From positions 39,157,211-39,221,210 of the forward strand of contig OX442314.1 in the NCBI GenBank assembly GCA_949358305.1: 64,000 nt of DNA, read 5' to 3'. Below the pieces are notes generated by a model, which worked only from the letters and a program-made list of their open reading frames with translations, did no database searches and was not told the origin of the DNA. The stretch comes from Strigamia acuminata. Its lineage: Eukaryota; Arthropoda; Chilopoda; Geophilomorpha; Linotaeniidae. Position numbers and translations under genes: made by a program. Shown one piece after another: positions 19,430 to 31,340 of the stretch; position 1 is the first letter of the stretch, and each line of letters begins with the position of its first letter.

Positions 19430-20382
19430 CGTCGTCGTCTTCCTTTTTCTGCCGAGAGAGAAATAACCACAAATTAATTAAATTAAATAAATAAATAAAT
19501 AAATAAACAAATAAATAAATAAATAAATAGACCACACGTTACAACTGGCGAGCAATTAATTTCAATACAAAAACCACCAGCTGCGAATAAAATGAATAAA
19601 AGAAAACCCAGAATTTTCAATTTCAATTTCATTCATTGAATTCGGCACGTGGCATTTGTTTTCAAAACAAATTAACTCACTCTCAATAAACACAATAAAA
19701 CATGTCTTCAAGAAGCAATTTCGCCACGTTCACATCATTCTTTGCATTCTACGGGTCTACGCTTCATTCCCTAAGTCCTTTCCGCCCGTTATCTTGACGC
19801 GATACGTTTCATTCGAGTAGAAACTGCCAAGTCTGCGGGAGATACAGCGATGAGGAGAATCAGCTGAGCTCGGTCGTCGAGACAAGTTGGCTCGTCACCG
19901 GCCAGACGGTCATTATTTACCAATCAGCATCGAGGAAAAAGTCTGGTGACGTCAGCTGATTCCGACGAGCCAATAAATGGTGGTGATTAATGAGCTATCT
20001 TCGGATAAAAATGGTGTGTTTGTGTTGACTACAAAATCACGTTATCGACGCATGATATCGATATCAGTTGCTATTATATTCCTTCACCCGGTAAACACCA
20101 CGCGATGGCAACTCAGTGTCGGTTCTTTAATGTTGCTGAGACTCAAGGACGTCATTGCTCAGTGGCGCCACCGTGTAGACGGCACGGGAGATAATAAATA
20201 TAAAAATATATTCAATACGGTAAATTTAAGTAGATAAAGTTGAGAAATTGTATTTATATATTAATTTATCTTTTTTTTTTCGTCTATTTCATAATTTATC
20301 GACAGTGGGTCTGGACTCGAGAGTGAATCGTAGATCGAGACGTCGATCGTGATTGCGAGCGGAGCCAGAGTAAAAAGTCAAA
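19430..20382. promoter_or_regulatory. divergent promoter region of INSIG and CCDC93
   Basis: The two housekeeping genes start about 950 bp apart, head to head. The interval holds TATCGATA (20056-20063, identical to the Drosophila DRE core), a perfect CRE palindrome TGACGTCA (19947-19954) and two CCAAT boxes (19920-19924 and near 19970). No TATA box is obvious near CCDC93. A TAAA/AAATA low-complexity run lies at 19480-19530. Whether one shared element drives both genes is inference. Confidence 0.55.
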
Positions 20383-22464
20383 ATGGCGCAGAAGGGGAGT
20401 TTATTTCAGCAGCGAGGACGGACGGATTCCAAGATTTTGTCCAAGAGATACGACGCCGATGGAAATGTCGTGGACGTAATAATACTACCCAATTTACTAT
20501 TTCCGAATACATATGTGTCGATTGAAATGGCAACGAAACTAAACGAGGAAATTATTCGTTCCAATTAGGTGGAGTCGCGAGAAGACGACGAACAACACGA
20601 GAAACTCGAAGCGATCGTGTCTCTGCTGCTCGCAGCCGGCTATTTCCGAGCCAGAATCAAAGGACTGTCTTCCTTCGACAAGGTGGAACCATACACAAAT
20701 AATTATCGTTGTTACTCCATTTTATTTCGTTGCTTGCAGGTGGTCGGAGGAATGGTGTGGTGCATCGAAACGTGCAACTTCGACGTCGACATCGATTTAT
20801 TGTTTCAAGAGAATTTGACAATCGGACAAAAAATGTAGAGAAATATATAAGTGAACAAAGATTTGATTTGATTTAATTTTTTTTACTAGATCGCTCACGG
20901 AGAAAATCGTTGGCGTGCTGCCACGAATGAAATGCCCGCATCGGTTGGAGCCGCATCAGATCCAGGGATTGGATTTCATTCACATATTTCCAGTCGTTCA
21001 GGTGTTGTTTGAGATGGAAATTGGAATAAAAAAAAATAAACCTCTTTTAGGGGGGAAAATCTAGTCAAAATGGGGGTTAAATAATTTGTGGCCGAATCAA
21101 AATGTCGGTCTCACTGAGAAATTTTGTCGTTGCAGTGGCTCGTGAAGCGTGCGATCGAGACTCGCGAGGAGTTGGGCGATACGATTCGATCGTTTTCCAT
21201 TTCGCAGTTTAATAAACATTTCAGCGCACCGCAGGATGAAACGTTTAATAATCTGAAGGCAAAATCCATGTCGACCGTTGCTCACGTGTTGGTGAGGTTC
21301 TGCGAGTTTTTCTTGTCGTTTGTTTTGAATTAATGGCGAATTAATCGGTTGTTAAAGGAGGTGTACAAACCGCGGCGTCGGTATAAGAGGAATGCGGCTT
21401 TGCAAACGCGGGAGGAAATGTTGAAAGTTCATTGCACGCTTTTGGAGTACGGCAAAAGCGTTTTCGTCCCGTCTTCAAAGCCTAAGGTTTGGGAATAAAT
21501 AAATAAATACGGTAGAGCCTCGATTATCGGAACACCGGTTATACGAACTATCGGTTATTCGAACAGCTGTAAAGCAATTTTTTTATCGACTTTAATCGGT
21601 TTTTTTTATTGATTTTATTGTTTTTTGACGATTTTTACATAATTTTAGTAGGTTTTTAATGTTTTTTGACGATTTTTATCCATTTACAATCGGTTTTTAA
21701 TGTTTTTTGACGATTTTTACATAATTTTAGTAGGTTTTTAATGTTTTTTGACGATTTTTATCCATTTACAATCGGTTTTTAATGTTTTTGGACGATTTTT
21801 ATCCATTTTTTGATGGTTTTTATCCATTTTTTGGTGATTTTTATCCATTTTTTGACGATTTTTATCCATTTTTAATTGGCTTTTAATGTTTTTTGGACGA
21901 TTTTTACATAATTTTAATCGGCTTTTAATGTTTTTTGGACGATTTTTACATAATTTTAATCGGTTTTTAATGTTTTTGGACGATTTTTATCCATTTTTTG
22001 ATGGTTTTTATCCATTTTTTGGTGATTTTTATCCATTTTTTGACGATTTTTATCCATTTTTAATTGGCTTTTAATGTTTTTTGGACGATTTTTACATAAT
22101 TTTAATCGGCTTTTAATGTTTTTTGGACGATTTTTACATAATTTTAATCGGTTTTTAATGTTTTTGGACGATTTTTATCCATTTTTTGATGGTTTTTATC
22201 CATTTTTTGGTGATTTTTATCCATTTTTTGACGATTTTTATCCATTTTTAATTGGCTTTTAATGTTTTTTGGACGATTTTTACATAATTTTAATCGGCTT
22301 TTAATGTTTTTTGGACGATTTTTACATAATTTTAATCGGTTTTTAATTTTTTTGGACGATTTTTATCCATTTATTGACGATTTTTATACACTTTTAATCG
22401 GTTTTTAATGTTTTTTGACGATTTTAAAACATTTTTAATTTTTCGGATAATCGAGGCTCTACTG

Positions 22465-22495
<31 letters not shown>

Positions 22496-24191
22496 ATACC
22501 CGTAAATAAAAATACAACGAAATAATCAATTAATTACTTCCTTTAGGAGAACGAAGGGGACGACGGGACGAGAAGCAACGACGACAAAATCGCGGAAGAA
22601 GTAAAGCCATTTTATATAGAGTATTGCGTCATGTGATTTTTGAAGCCCGCTTTTGCTTTTTAAATAAATAGCGTGAAAAAAAATTGATGACCGGAATGGC
22701 AGCTGCCGAAGATTCCGAGGTTGTTAACGAGTACGGGAATTGAAACTTTTCGATCATTAATTCGTTGGTTTAATTGTAGCTGCGGCTTTCGGCCAGTGTG
22801 GTCAATTCAATCGTGAATTCGGCAGACATTCAAAAGTTGGCGTCGATGGATGATGCAGGAAATAATTTACCGAGAATCGAAAGATTGAGCGTGGAAGAAC
22901 GACACCGGCGAATTGTTTCGTCATTGAACAAACAAACGGCTCAGAAACAAAACCTTTACGACGAAGTAATTAATTAAATTTAAAATTAAAAATTAAAATT
23001 AATTAATTAAAAATTAAATTTGAGATGACAAGTAAAAATGACGAACTGCAAGCACAACTTACGTCGCAGCGGGAGAAATTAAATCAAGTGTTGAATCGAA
23101 AAGAGACATTTGAGAAAGACTTGAGAGAGTTCGAGGAACTCGAGTCGGGAGATAAAAAGAGGTGATTTATTTGATTTATGTGATTTATTTGATTTATTTG
23201 TTTAATATATTTATTCATATTTATTTTGCAGCGTGATTGAGAAATTACGTTCCCTCGTCGCCATGAACGATTGCTTGAAGAAGCAGGAACAGGACTTCAA
23301 AGCGCACTGCAAAGTACACGCGTAACAAAATGTCGTCAGCATAAATTGAATTAATTGAATGATTCGTACACAGGAAGAAATGCAACGCCTTAATGCCGAT
23401 TTGGAGGAATTGAAAAATGAAAACCAGGGCGGCGATGCCGAAGATCTGGAGAGAAGCGAATTGGTCGACACTCAACTGCGAACGGATAAAGAAAAATTCA
23501 ATAAAATACGTCTACTGCTCGTAAGCGAATCGAGCCTGAAATGAGAAGAAAATTGCGAATGCTAATCCTATTTAACAGGCGAAGAAGAATCGAGAAATTG
23601 CCACGATCCAGAGAAAACTGGACGAAGTTCCGTCGCGAGCCGAACTCGGTCAGTACCAACGAAGGTTTATCGAGCTCTACAATCAAGGTAAATAATAAAT
23701 AATCTAATTGGTAAATAAATAGAAATTTTAATCGTATAAATTCGTTTGCAGTGGCTGCCACGCACAAAGAAACAAAACAGTTCTATACGTTGTACAACAC
23801 TTTGGATGATTCGCGTCTGTATTTGGCGAAAGAAGTGAAGCTGCTCAATTCCATTTTGGAAACATTTACGCAGTAAAGCTCATTTTTCATTGGTTATTAC
23901 TTGTTATTACGTATTCTTACGTATATTGTTAATTTCAGAGCAATGGCGTCGCCCACCAGTAAAGAACAATTCCTCAAGCAGTTTGAGCTGATCGTGGAAG
24001 GAATTCGAGCGAACAAAGCAAAGTTGGAGAAGAAAAAACAGGAAGAGAAAATGCGACGGGATCACTTGAGTGACGTCTATTTGGACTTGGTGGAGAAGCA
24101 ACGACTCTACTTCAAAACCGTCAAGAGTTTGAAGGAGGAGTGTCGAAAGAACGAAATACTCATCACCAAGATGAAAAGTCGCGGCGAATAG
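20383..24191 (+). CDS. CCDC93: CCDC93, CCC-complex coiled-coil protein
   Basis: Fifteen exons: 20383-20475, 20569-20682, 20740-20834, 20890-21001, 21136-21291, 21358-21486, 22547-22600, 22672-22719, 22780-22965, 23025-23161, 23232-23313, 23374-23520, 23579-23687, 23752-23872, 23939-24191. All junctions keep frame and give 611 aa (human about 631). CCDC93 is part of the COMMD/CCDC22/CCDC93 (CCC) complex, which works with WASH and Retriever in endosomal recycling. The N-terminal domain holds [55 protein letters not shown] and [20 protein letters not shown]. The C-terminal half is coiled coil, ending in the conserved [20 protein letters not shown]. The start context is CAAAATGGC. ATTAAA at 24199-24204 is a likely poly(A) signal. 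Exon 10's acceptor is the least certain junction. Confidence 0.95.
21510..22464. mobile_element. pogo/Tigger-type MITE with internal minisatellite
   Basis: Termini GGTAGAGCCTCGATTATCGG and CGGATAATCGAGGCTCTACT are inverted repeats of the pogo/Tigger type, flanked by TA (21508-21509 and 22465-22466). The 955-bp element lies in CCDC93 intron 6 and has no transposase. Its interior is almost wholly variants of GACGATTTTTAT and TTTTTAATGTTTTTTG. Confidence 0.85.
21886..22262. repeat. 188-bp tandem duplication inside the pogo MITE
   Basis: 21886-22073 and 22074-22261 appear identical (the same 62-residue frame occurs twice, 188 bp apart), and related shorter units flank them. The frames encode only FYPFF-type low complexity and are not genes. 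Confidence 0.85.
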
Positions 24192-24439
24192 TGAATTGAT
24201 TAAAAGTTATAACAGAAAAGAGATTTTTATTTGTTTACATTTACTACAAAATACATAACAAAGGAAGGAACGAAGGGGTAAATGGAACACGATTCGGAAT
24301 GTCAAAATTGCACATACTGTTAAACACGTACGTTGAACCGCTTGTTTCAGTTGTAAGTTAGACACGTTTTGAATTTCGCGTGGTTACGAGTACACTCGAA
24401 GAGCTGGTTCTGAGCACCTGCCCGTCTTTGAAATTATGC

Positions 24440-24772
24440 CGTAACGTGCGGTGGACATGGCGCAACTGGACGCTCAGGTCCCGGTGGGCCACAGAGTCGC
24501 AACGCCGATTGTTTGGGTTGCCATTGTCATCAGACTGGGTGAGACGGTCGGTATGCGACCGTTCACCATGCTGGTGCAAGGAACAACTCGTGGACCGCTA
24601 CACTTCCAGGAAGGGTCACTTCCGGGGCCCGATTCCACCAATCAAGGGCCCGCAGCTCCACCTGGTTGCAGAGGACCGCAACAGGCTGCACGAGAGACGT
24701 GAGGCGCTGGAGCTGCGCCAATTTCGTTGCCATTGCAGTGCAGTGATCAGCGCGCAGGGGCAGCTGGTCACA
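24440..24772 (-). mobile_element. LTR fragment just downstream of CCDC93
   Basis: Shares GGACGCTCAGGTCCCGGTGG, the GACGGTCGGTATGCGACCGT block and CAGCTGGTCACA with the solo LTR at 28444-29022, but lacks its CTCACA-side 250 bp. Confidence 0.75.
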
Positions 24773-24924
24773 AAATAACTTCTGGTTCTGTGTAATGGCA
24801 TCTTAGTTGAAATTACTAACAATTTACCTGTTCTTTAGTAGATTCAACTTGGTTGTCTGAAATGTAAAAAATGTTAGCACGTTGTGGTACTTTTTAACCA
24901 AGCTTATTGGCAGCTTTGGCTTAT

Positions 24925-25170
24925 TTGATCTGGACACTTGGATAATCGATGGATACTGTAGTATATTTTTACAACAAAAACGTTAAAATGCAGTAAATAC
25001 ATACATGCATTGCTGCATCATTATTCATTAGTTAGGGCTTTATCATTTGAAATGCACTGAAATGAAGAGGTTGAAAATTCCTTTTAACATTTTATTCTAC
25101 ATTTACATAGATAAATTTGTTTATACGGTAAGGAACGTTACAAATAATGCGTGAATATTTTACATTTAAG
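24925..25170. repeat. inverted duplicate of 34022-34270
   Basis: Both contain, in opposite orientation, ACTTGGATAATCGATGGATA, a TTTTTACAACAAAAAC-like run, GCAGTAAATACAT, TTGAAAATTCC and a TAATGCGTGAAT block. This is old duplicated intergenic sequence beside the DEG/ENaC gene. At 34.0 kb it is interrupted by the copia element. Confidence 0.7.
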
Positions 25171-25464
25171 AAAGTGTTATTACAAGGTCCTAGACACGTG
25201 CCGTTGGGATCCGAGGCTTCTTCCCAACTGTACGTGTTGAAACCGAGTATAACTTGAATAAATTTAACACACTGATTGATGTCAGTAAAATAAGAAAAGA
25301 AATGAATGATTAGAAGTTTGATTTTGCTTATACTGTATAACAAACAGTGTTTGCAGCAAATAAAACCATAGATTGTTGAGAAGTTGAATGAAACATGTGC
25401 TAACTTTGATTTAGAACGGGAAGGGGTGAAGTCAAGAAATATTTGAAAGAGCAAAACACAAGGT

Positions 25465-28400
25465 TCACAGATTGTTTCGTTTCCTATGCAGTCTTATGAA
25501 ACATTCAACCAGTGCAAATGTTGAGAGACCCGTAAAAATGCCAATGATTGATCCAATTTGACAGAGCAGTTTGACAATCTCAAGTTTTTTCTCATCCTTA
25601 ATTATTTCCCGAAGGTTGCTCCCAATACAAAATGAAAGACTTATCATAAGGTTATGTTCGAATTCTTTTTCTACTGAAGATAGGAATATTGTTTCTTCGC
25701 AGCGTTCTGGACAGTCACAGTCTTTGTGAGGGTCCGTTTTGAACTGAGTCTCCAAATACATATTAACAGTCTTTTTGGCCGTTTTAAGGGTCAGACAAAG
25801 AGGTAGCGTACTCGTCTCCATGAATGGCAATCTAATTGTACATTAAATTTTGAATGAATATTTATGAAAATCAAAACTTGTTTAAAAAATCATTGTTTTA
25901 AATCAATGTTTTAAAAACACATACGTGCAATTGAATGGTTGCATCTGCAGCTTGGCTTTGTAGCATTGTTCTTCACATTCCGACACATGATCATTTGCTG
26001 CGCAAGGCTTTTTTGGGGTGTTTATCCGAACCAACTAAAAAGAAGAAACATGCAAATACATAGTGGATTTTTTTAATACAAATATTACCGTTTGACGCGA
26101 AATATCAATTCGAGTTAAACCTATAGTGGGTGTGTAAACAATATGTTTCGGGTGAAGAAATTGGTTCTGTGGTAGAATGAAGTTCTGCAATGAATGGCAA
26201 TCAAAATAAAAACACTAAATAAAAATTAAAACGTCAGTAGAGCTCACTGGTTGAATTTCATTCCATTTGAATGTGTAAGGCATATGAATCATATGATTTA
26301 CAAAAATCTTTAAGCGATTTTTGTTTGGATAATATGGTAGGTCAACTGTAAAAATTGAAAAGTGAGAAGAAAGTAATGTGTTTAGTGTTTATCTCTACTT
26401 TTCGTAAATTGAGCGCAAATTCCAAATACTGTTGACACAGCGGACATATTGCTCCAATCCATCGTTTGATTGAACTTACGATACAACTATAATAACAGCC
26501 ATTTGTAATTGAAAATATTAAACTAAGCATGGTTACCATCAGGATTTTTTGAAAGGTGAACCACACTACCTAACATAAGTTGGTACGACTTTTCACGTTA
26601 CTGATGGCACCCATGGTACCAAGAAAAAAGCAATGGTTAATTGTTGTGAAATAATAAACATTGGGTTTATGTGAAATATGGGCTGGCTGGGAAAAATGGT
26701 AGTTTGAAACCTAAACAGGAATGACTGTCGTTGATTTTTCATTGGGTTCCGATTATTTCGGAAAATTTAAATTGCCGGAACTCGAAAGGGGAAATTAGAG
26801 AAGAGTGAAATGAAAGAAATTACAAAGTTTAATCGATAATTGTGTTGCTTACTTGGAGTACTTCATTATAGTGAACAAGAATCGAAGAGGCATTCCATAA
26901 TTTAAGAGGATTGTTTGCGAATTTAGATTTCGGGTGGAGTAAATGAAAAAGCTTGTTATGAGGAAAATCGTAGTGCAGTAGATCAGTTAAATTTTTCCTG
27001 GCTTCTAATATCTCTCTAGATTCGTAGCAATTGATAATGAGTGGAAAACGAATGATTTCGTCTCTCTTCAGTTCAATTGTTTTGACGAGTGGGTAATCAA
27101 AATAAGAATCAATTGAAGTGTAAACTAAGTAAACCGAAATGAATGTCAAGAGTAATAATGCGATGATTTTCAGTTTATTTTTTTCCGGTGTTTTCTGCTC
27201 TTTTTCTTGGATTACTCGAATTATTTCTTGCAAATTGTTCTTGGCTTTATTTGCTTTTCTGAACTTTATGAACGGCATTTTGCAGCAGTGAACAAATATT
27301 TCGACGAGTGTCAAACAAGACACCCCGAAGTAGAGTCCAATGTTTCCGCCAATGTCGCAAAGTAAAGAGATTATGTCGTAAGAAAATCGTTCTTGCAATG
27401 TGCGAACGTAATTATTCATAACAGAAAGTTCGAGGATATTCTCAGGATAGGGCATTATTTCGAAGGAATTTTGGTTTTGTGTCACATCGCATGGATCGAG
27501 ACATTTGCACAGCTTTTTTCTATCCTCATCATTATAGAACATTGAAGACCGCACTTTTATGCGCTGCTCTCTTGTTGCTTTATCTTCACATTCTGGTAGG
27601 TTTCTTGCATCGTAAAATGGATATCTAAGAAATGTTTTAATGATTTGTATTTAGAATGAATAGAAAACTAATGCATTTGAACTAGTTACAAACGTAACTT
27701 TCTAAATAAACAGATTACAGTCAATCTAATGACCTCCATTGAAGCTCAATCTTAAATGTTTTATGTTACTAATATTCAAAAAAATGTTCACATTTGCATT
27801 TTGCAACTACCAGACTGACTGGACATTTGATTAATAAATCCAAAACATTGTAGACTTGTTCAAACTTTTTGGTGGTCACAAATAAAAACGTTTGCTTCGA
27901 AATGGAGTAGCACGAAGCTAACTTAAAGACAATTATTGTGCTCTCAATAGTTCTTTTCTAATGGTTGTAATAATTTTGTGAATGTCAAAAATCTACCTGC
28001 AAGTCATCTTTTTCACGAGACAACGACGTAAGCATCCATCTAAGTTGTTATGACAAGGATTCCTCTTCGTGTTGAGGAAGTGATACTAGAGACAATAATA
28101 AACTATTAAGTGTGATACTTAATCTAGGACATCTAGGACAGTTTTAGTATTTTGGATAACCAAAGGAGATTCCAATAAAATGGTGCCCATGAGAGAGTAG
28201 ATGTGGGTGAAGAATGTGAAAATATATGTATTTTGTGTAACTTCTTTCATTTTTATTTAAAATCTGTTCGTTTACTTACTTTTTCCAAATTAGTTTTAAA
28301 GGTATATTTTGCACCAGTGGTTCTATAAGCTCTTTTTCTCAGATTTAAAACAATCCTTTTCATAGTGTTTGAATTATACTCGACTGGTGAAGGATCTATT

Positions 28401-31330
28401 CTTGCCTGAAAATTTTAAAAACGAATTAGGGTAGGGTTTATACTGTGAGTGTTCGGACGGACGCCATGTGGTCAGGGGAGGGCCACGGGTCGCTGGACGC
28501 AACACATACTATGAAATATTATACGAAATACACAGGAGACACAGGTTTAGTTTTTTTAGCTTTATTATGTCTAGGGGTATGATGTAGTGTCTCATGGTGC
28601 ATTTCCCAAATGCGATGGCTGCGATAGCCATCCCTAATCAGATGGTGTGTCACGGCGACCATGTGGTTGCATGACACGCGTGGTCGATGTTACGTTTGGG
28701 CCACACCGTCGTACGTTATCGCCCAGAAACGTGCGTCGGACGTGGCGCAACTAGACGCTCAGGTCCCCGTGGGCGACATAGTCGCCACGCCGATCGTTTG
28801 GGTCGCCATTGCCATCAGACTGGGAGAGACGGTCGGGATGCGACCGTTCGCCATGCTGGTGCAAGAACTGCTTGAGGGTCTACCCACTTCCGGCAGGGTC
28901 ACTTCCGGGGTCCGATTCCGCTAATCAGGGGCCCGCAGATCCACCTGGTTTCGGAGGACTGCAACAGGCTGCACGAGAGACGAGAAAGGCACTGGAGCTG
29001 CGTACAGGGGCAGCTGGTCACAATACAAGTACTGCAAAACCACCTAGCACAAGAGCCATGTACAGCAAAGGGAAATGCAACAAATAATTGAACACGTTTG
29101 TATAAGCTCGAGTCACATAAAATGCTCAGACTTAACGTTTTCAAGGTTGCGTTTCGTTTGGTCTATCCAGACGAAACTCAAGTCTTAAGTGTAAAACTCA
29201 AGCGCATGAAATGCAAAGCTTGGAATAACGGACAGTGTGGACTGAAACATGAAGGTTGTGTTTTGTTATGAATTTTTCATTTGCATTTCGTTGAGCCAAT
29301 GGTGGATCCACATACCGAATGAATTCAAAACGTATTTTATTTGCGGTTCGTCCGTTTGCGGTATATTCATTTGTACATTTTCTTTTGCAGCATATGAATC
29401 ACTCTGACAGTTAGCACCAAGACACGAATTTTATAACTTGAAATCTTACTAAAACTGTTGTGCATTCAGCTGGGAATTTTAGTTTGATCACCATCTTGTA
29501 ATCGGAATATCCATATGGGAGCTGTAATGCTAATCAATGATAATGGATTGAGAAATATATTATAAATTATAAATATATTATAAATATATTATAAATTATA
29601 TGACAAATTTTTGTTTATTTTTTGACGTAGAATTATGTTTTTCTCCATCTACCACCAACCATTATTGTTACATTTTAGGTGGTTAAGTTACCGTGATTGT
29701 TACATTTTCGGTGGCTAAGTTACCGTTATCGTTAAATTTCCGTTAAGTTACCGTTACATTTGCGCAAATTTTATCTTTCGGTTTTACATGTGTTTAGTTT
29801 ATTTTATTGAATTTTTGTGAATAAATGTTTATCTTTCTTACATTACAATTATATTATGATATTTCCATCTTGTTTTTGTATTTATTGTAAAAATAAAATA
29901 AAACTACTATCTTTTAAAATTAATAATTTTTCAAAACCAACCGTTTGACAACATTTTCCATTACAAAACATTTAGAGGGGTTGTAGCCATTTTTGTGTAA
30001 CATTTTTAATATAATATATTGTATTGGTAACGGAATTTTTAATAACGGTTAGCTATTGCTTAAATAGTAGAGAGTTTGCGGGATGCATTTTTCTCTTATT
30101 TTGTGCCACGTTACACTATTTTAGTGCCATATTGTAAAGAAAAAATCTTTAGTGTATCGTTTTCAACACTAAATTAAAATATAGCGCAGCCAATCAGAAT
30201 TGAGAACACTAAATTGTTAGCTCTGCCCATTGCAAATGGCGATTATTTTGTTGTCCCGATCAAACACCACAGTCATAGGTACTGTCAGTAGTTGGCTGAA
30301 ATAGTGTAGTGATAAGGGAAAAATGCAGCCCGCAAAAACTTAATTTATCATTTTTCCCTTACACTATTTTTATACTGTATAGTCTTTAACTGTAAGGGAA
30401 AAATGCATCCCGCAAACTCTCTAGTAACGGATTACCATTACGTTAAGCTGTCCGCATTGTGTAACGCATAGCCATTACTGTTATGTAACGATAACATCGT
30501 TATTGTAACGGTAACACATGCTACAGTAAGAATGTAGTACAAACACATTTCTTCCTTTTCCCACCACAAACCAATAATCACAGCAAACACGGACAACAAC
30601 AAAACCACATCTTAAACTTCCACAACCTTATCTATATAAGCAGACATTGCTCCAGACATAGTTCTACGTTGCGGCACAGTAAAGACTGCGCCCCGTTATA
30701 ATTTTATACTTACAACTTGAAACTTGAGCAGTAGGCAGATCAATATTATCGTAATTTTTAATTGTCAGATTAAAGCGTGATTTTTTCTAAAACGAATCGC
30801 TCATTAATTGGTAAAAAGAAGGAGAGAAAATGGAGCTTTACCATTTCAAAGTGTGCATCGGTTATATAACTAAGTGTACTCATATATTTTATGGCATCAA
30901 GCAAATTGTGGAAATTCTTTTCGCGACCGCTAAAATCAATACCATTGATATGGTCTATGCCATTACAAAGGTCGCGACTTCCCCCTCGCATTTTAACATA
31001 ATAATCATTGAATTCTTGTGTTGTTTCTGGGAAAATATAAATGTATGGGAAAAAACCATGTGTTGTTTCAATGATGTAAGCATCGACTACTGTTGGTTCA
31101 TCCATGTAATGCAATATTCGATCTGCAGTTTGGTAAACACACACTGACAAATTGAGAATGAGCAATGTGAAAAACAGGTAATGAGCACAATTTTTCTCAT
31201 TTGAAATATTTTTTAGTGAAGTGATAAATGCTGGTATCTCCGATTGCTCAGCCATGACAGTGCCAACAATGTGTTGCAGTCTTCTTCTTCCTAATTTTCG
31301 AATTCCGCCAATTGGCTGAAACACAGCCAT
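25465..31330 (-). CDS. DEG/ENaC-type cation channel, two subunit modules in tandem
   Basis: Exons recognised (minus strand): 30842-31330, 29450-29521, 28280-28405, 27997-28085, 26853-27624, 26399-26486, 26248-26345, 26090-26184, 25925-26034, 25465-25831. DEG/ENaC (pickpocket) subunits are trimeric sodium channels with two membrane helices. Module 1: exon 1 has TM1 (YLFFTLLILNLSVCVY, then DEPTVVDAYI). Later exons hold Cys-rich ectodomain, CKCLDPCD, and TM2 (ISLLCDIGGNIGLYFG followed by VSCLTLVEIF). Without a stop the same exon continues into module 2 TM1 (KLKIIALLLLTFISVYLVY). Module 2 continues FGICAQF, CDCPERCEE, LLCQIGSIIGIFTGLSTF and a stop. The piece of module 1 between 29521 and 30842 was not found. 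The 26090/26034 junction leaves the frame off unless a weak donor is used, so decay of one module is possible. Confidence 0.65.
26853..27624 (-). other. fused exon: TM2 of module 1 and TM1 of module 2
   Basis: The 772-nt exon (acceptor TTTCTTAG, donor CAA|GTAAGC) is open throughout. In order it encodes a CxCxxxC ectodomain end, the TM2 selectivity-filter region GVSCLTLVEIF, a basic cytosolic linker of about 45 residues (KFRKANKAK to EKNK), then TM1 and the DYPLVKTIELKRDEIIRFPL segment that opens DEG/ENaC ectodomains. Both modules place the linker in the cytosol, so the topology is consistent for a covalent dimer. Confidence 0.8.
28444..29022 (-). mobile_element. solo LTR in a DEG/ENaC intron
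   Basis: The 579-bp sequence runs TGTGACCAGCTGCCCC to GAACACTCACA on the minus strand. It is flanked by the 4-bp duplication ATAC (28440-28443 and 29023-29026). It defines the full length of the LTR family seen in fragments across the window. No internal region accompanies it. Confidence 0.88.
29527..30067. other. AT-rich intronic stretch
   Basis: Contains ATTATAAATATATTATAAAT repeats (29560-29600) and GTTACATTT-type repeats (29650-29770). Missing ectodomain exons of module 1 should lie between here and 30842, but none was recognised. Confidence 0.4.
30068..30423. mobile_element. MITE with TAGAGAGTTTGCGGG inverted repeats
   Basis: The ends TAGAGAGTTTGCGGGATGCA and TGCATCCCGCAAACTCTCTA are perfect inverted repeats. 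The GGGAAAAATGCA(T/G)CCCGCAAA motif also occurs internally near 30315. No coding capacity. The superfamily is uncertain because the target duplication is ambiguous (AGT or none). Confidence 0.75.
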
Positions 31331-31340
31331 ATTTTTGTCT

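Noticed and set aside
21886-22262. Two identical 62-residue Phe/Tyr/Asp frames as a possible gene pair
   Set aside because: They are translations of the 188-bp minisatellite unit inside a MITE.
25092-25454. 120-codon minus frame with NGTCLGPCNNTF as an extra channel exon
   Set aside because: Part of it lies in a duplicated non-coding block (also at 34.0 kb) and no splice partners were found; the CxxxC likeness is too short.
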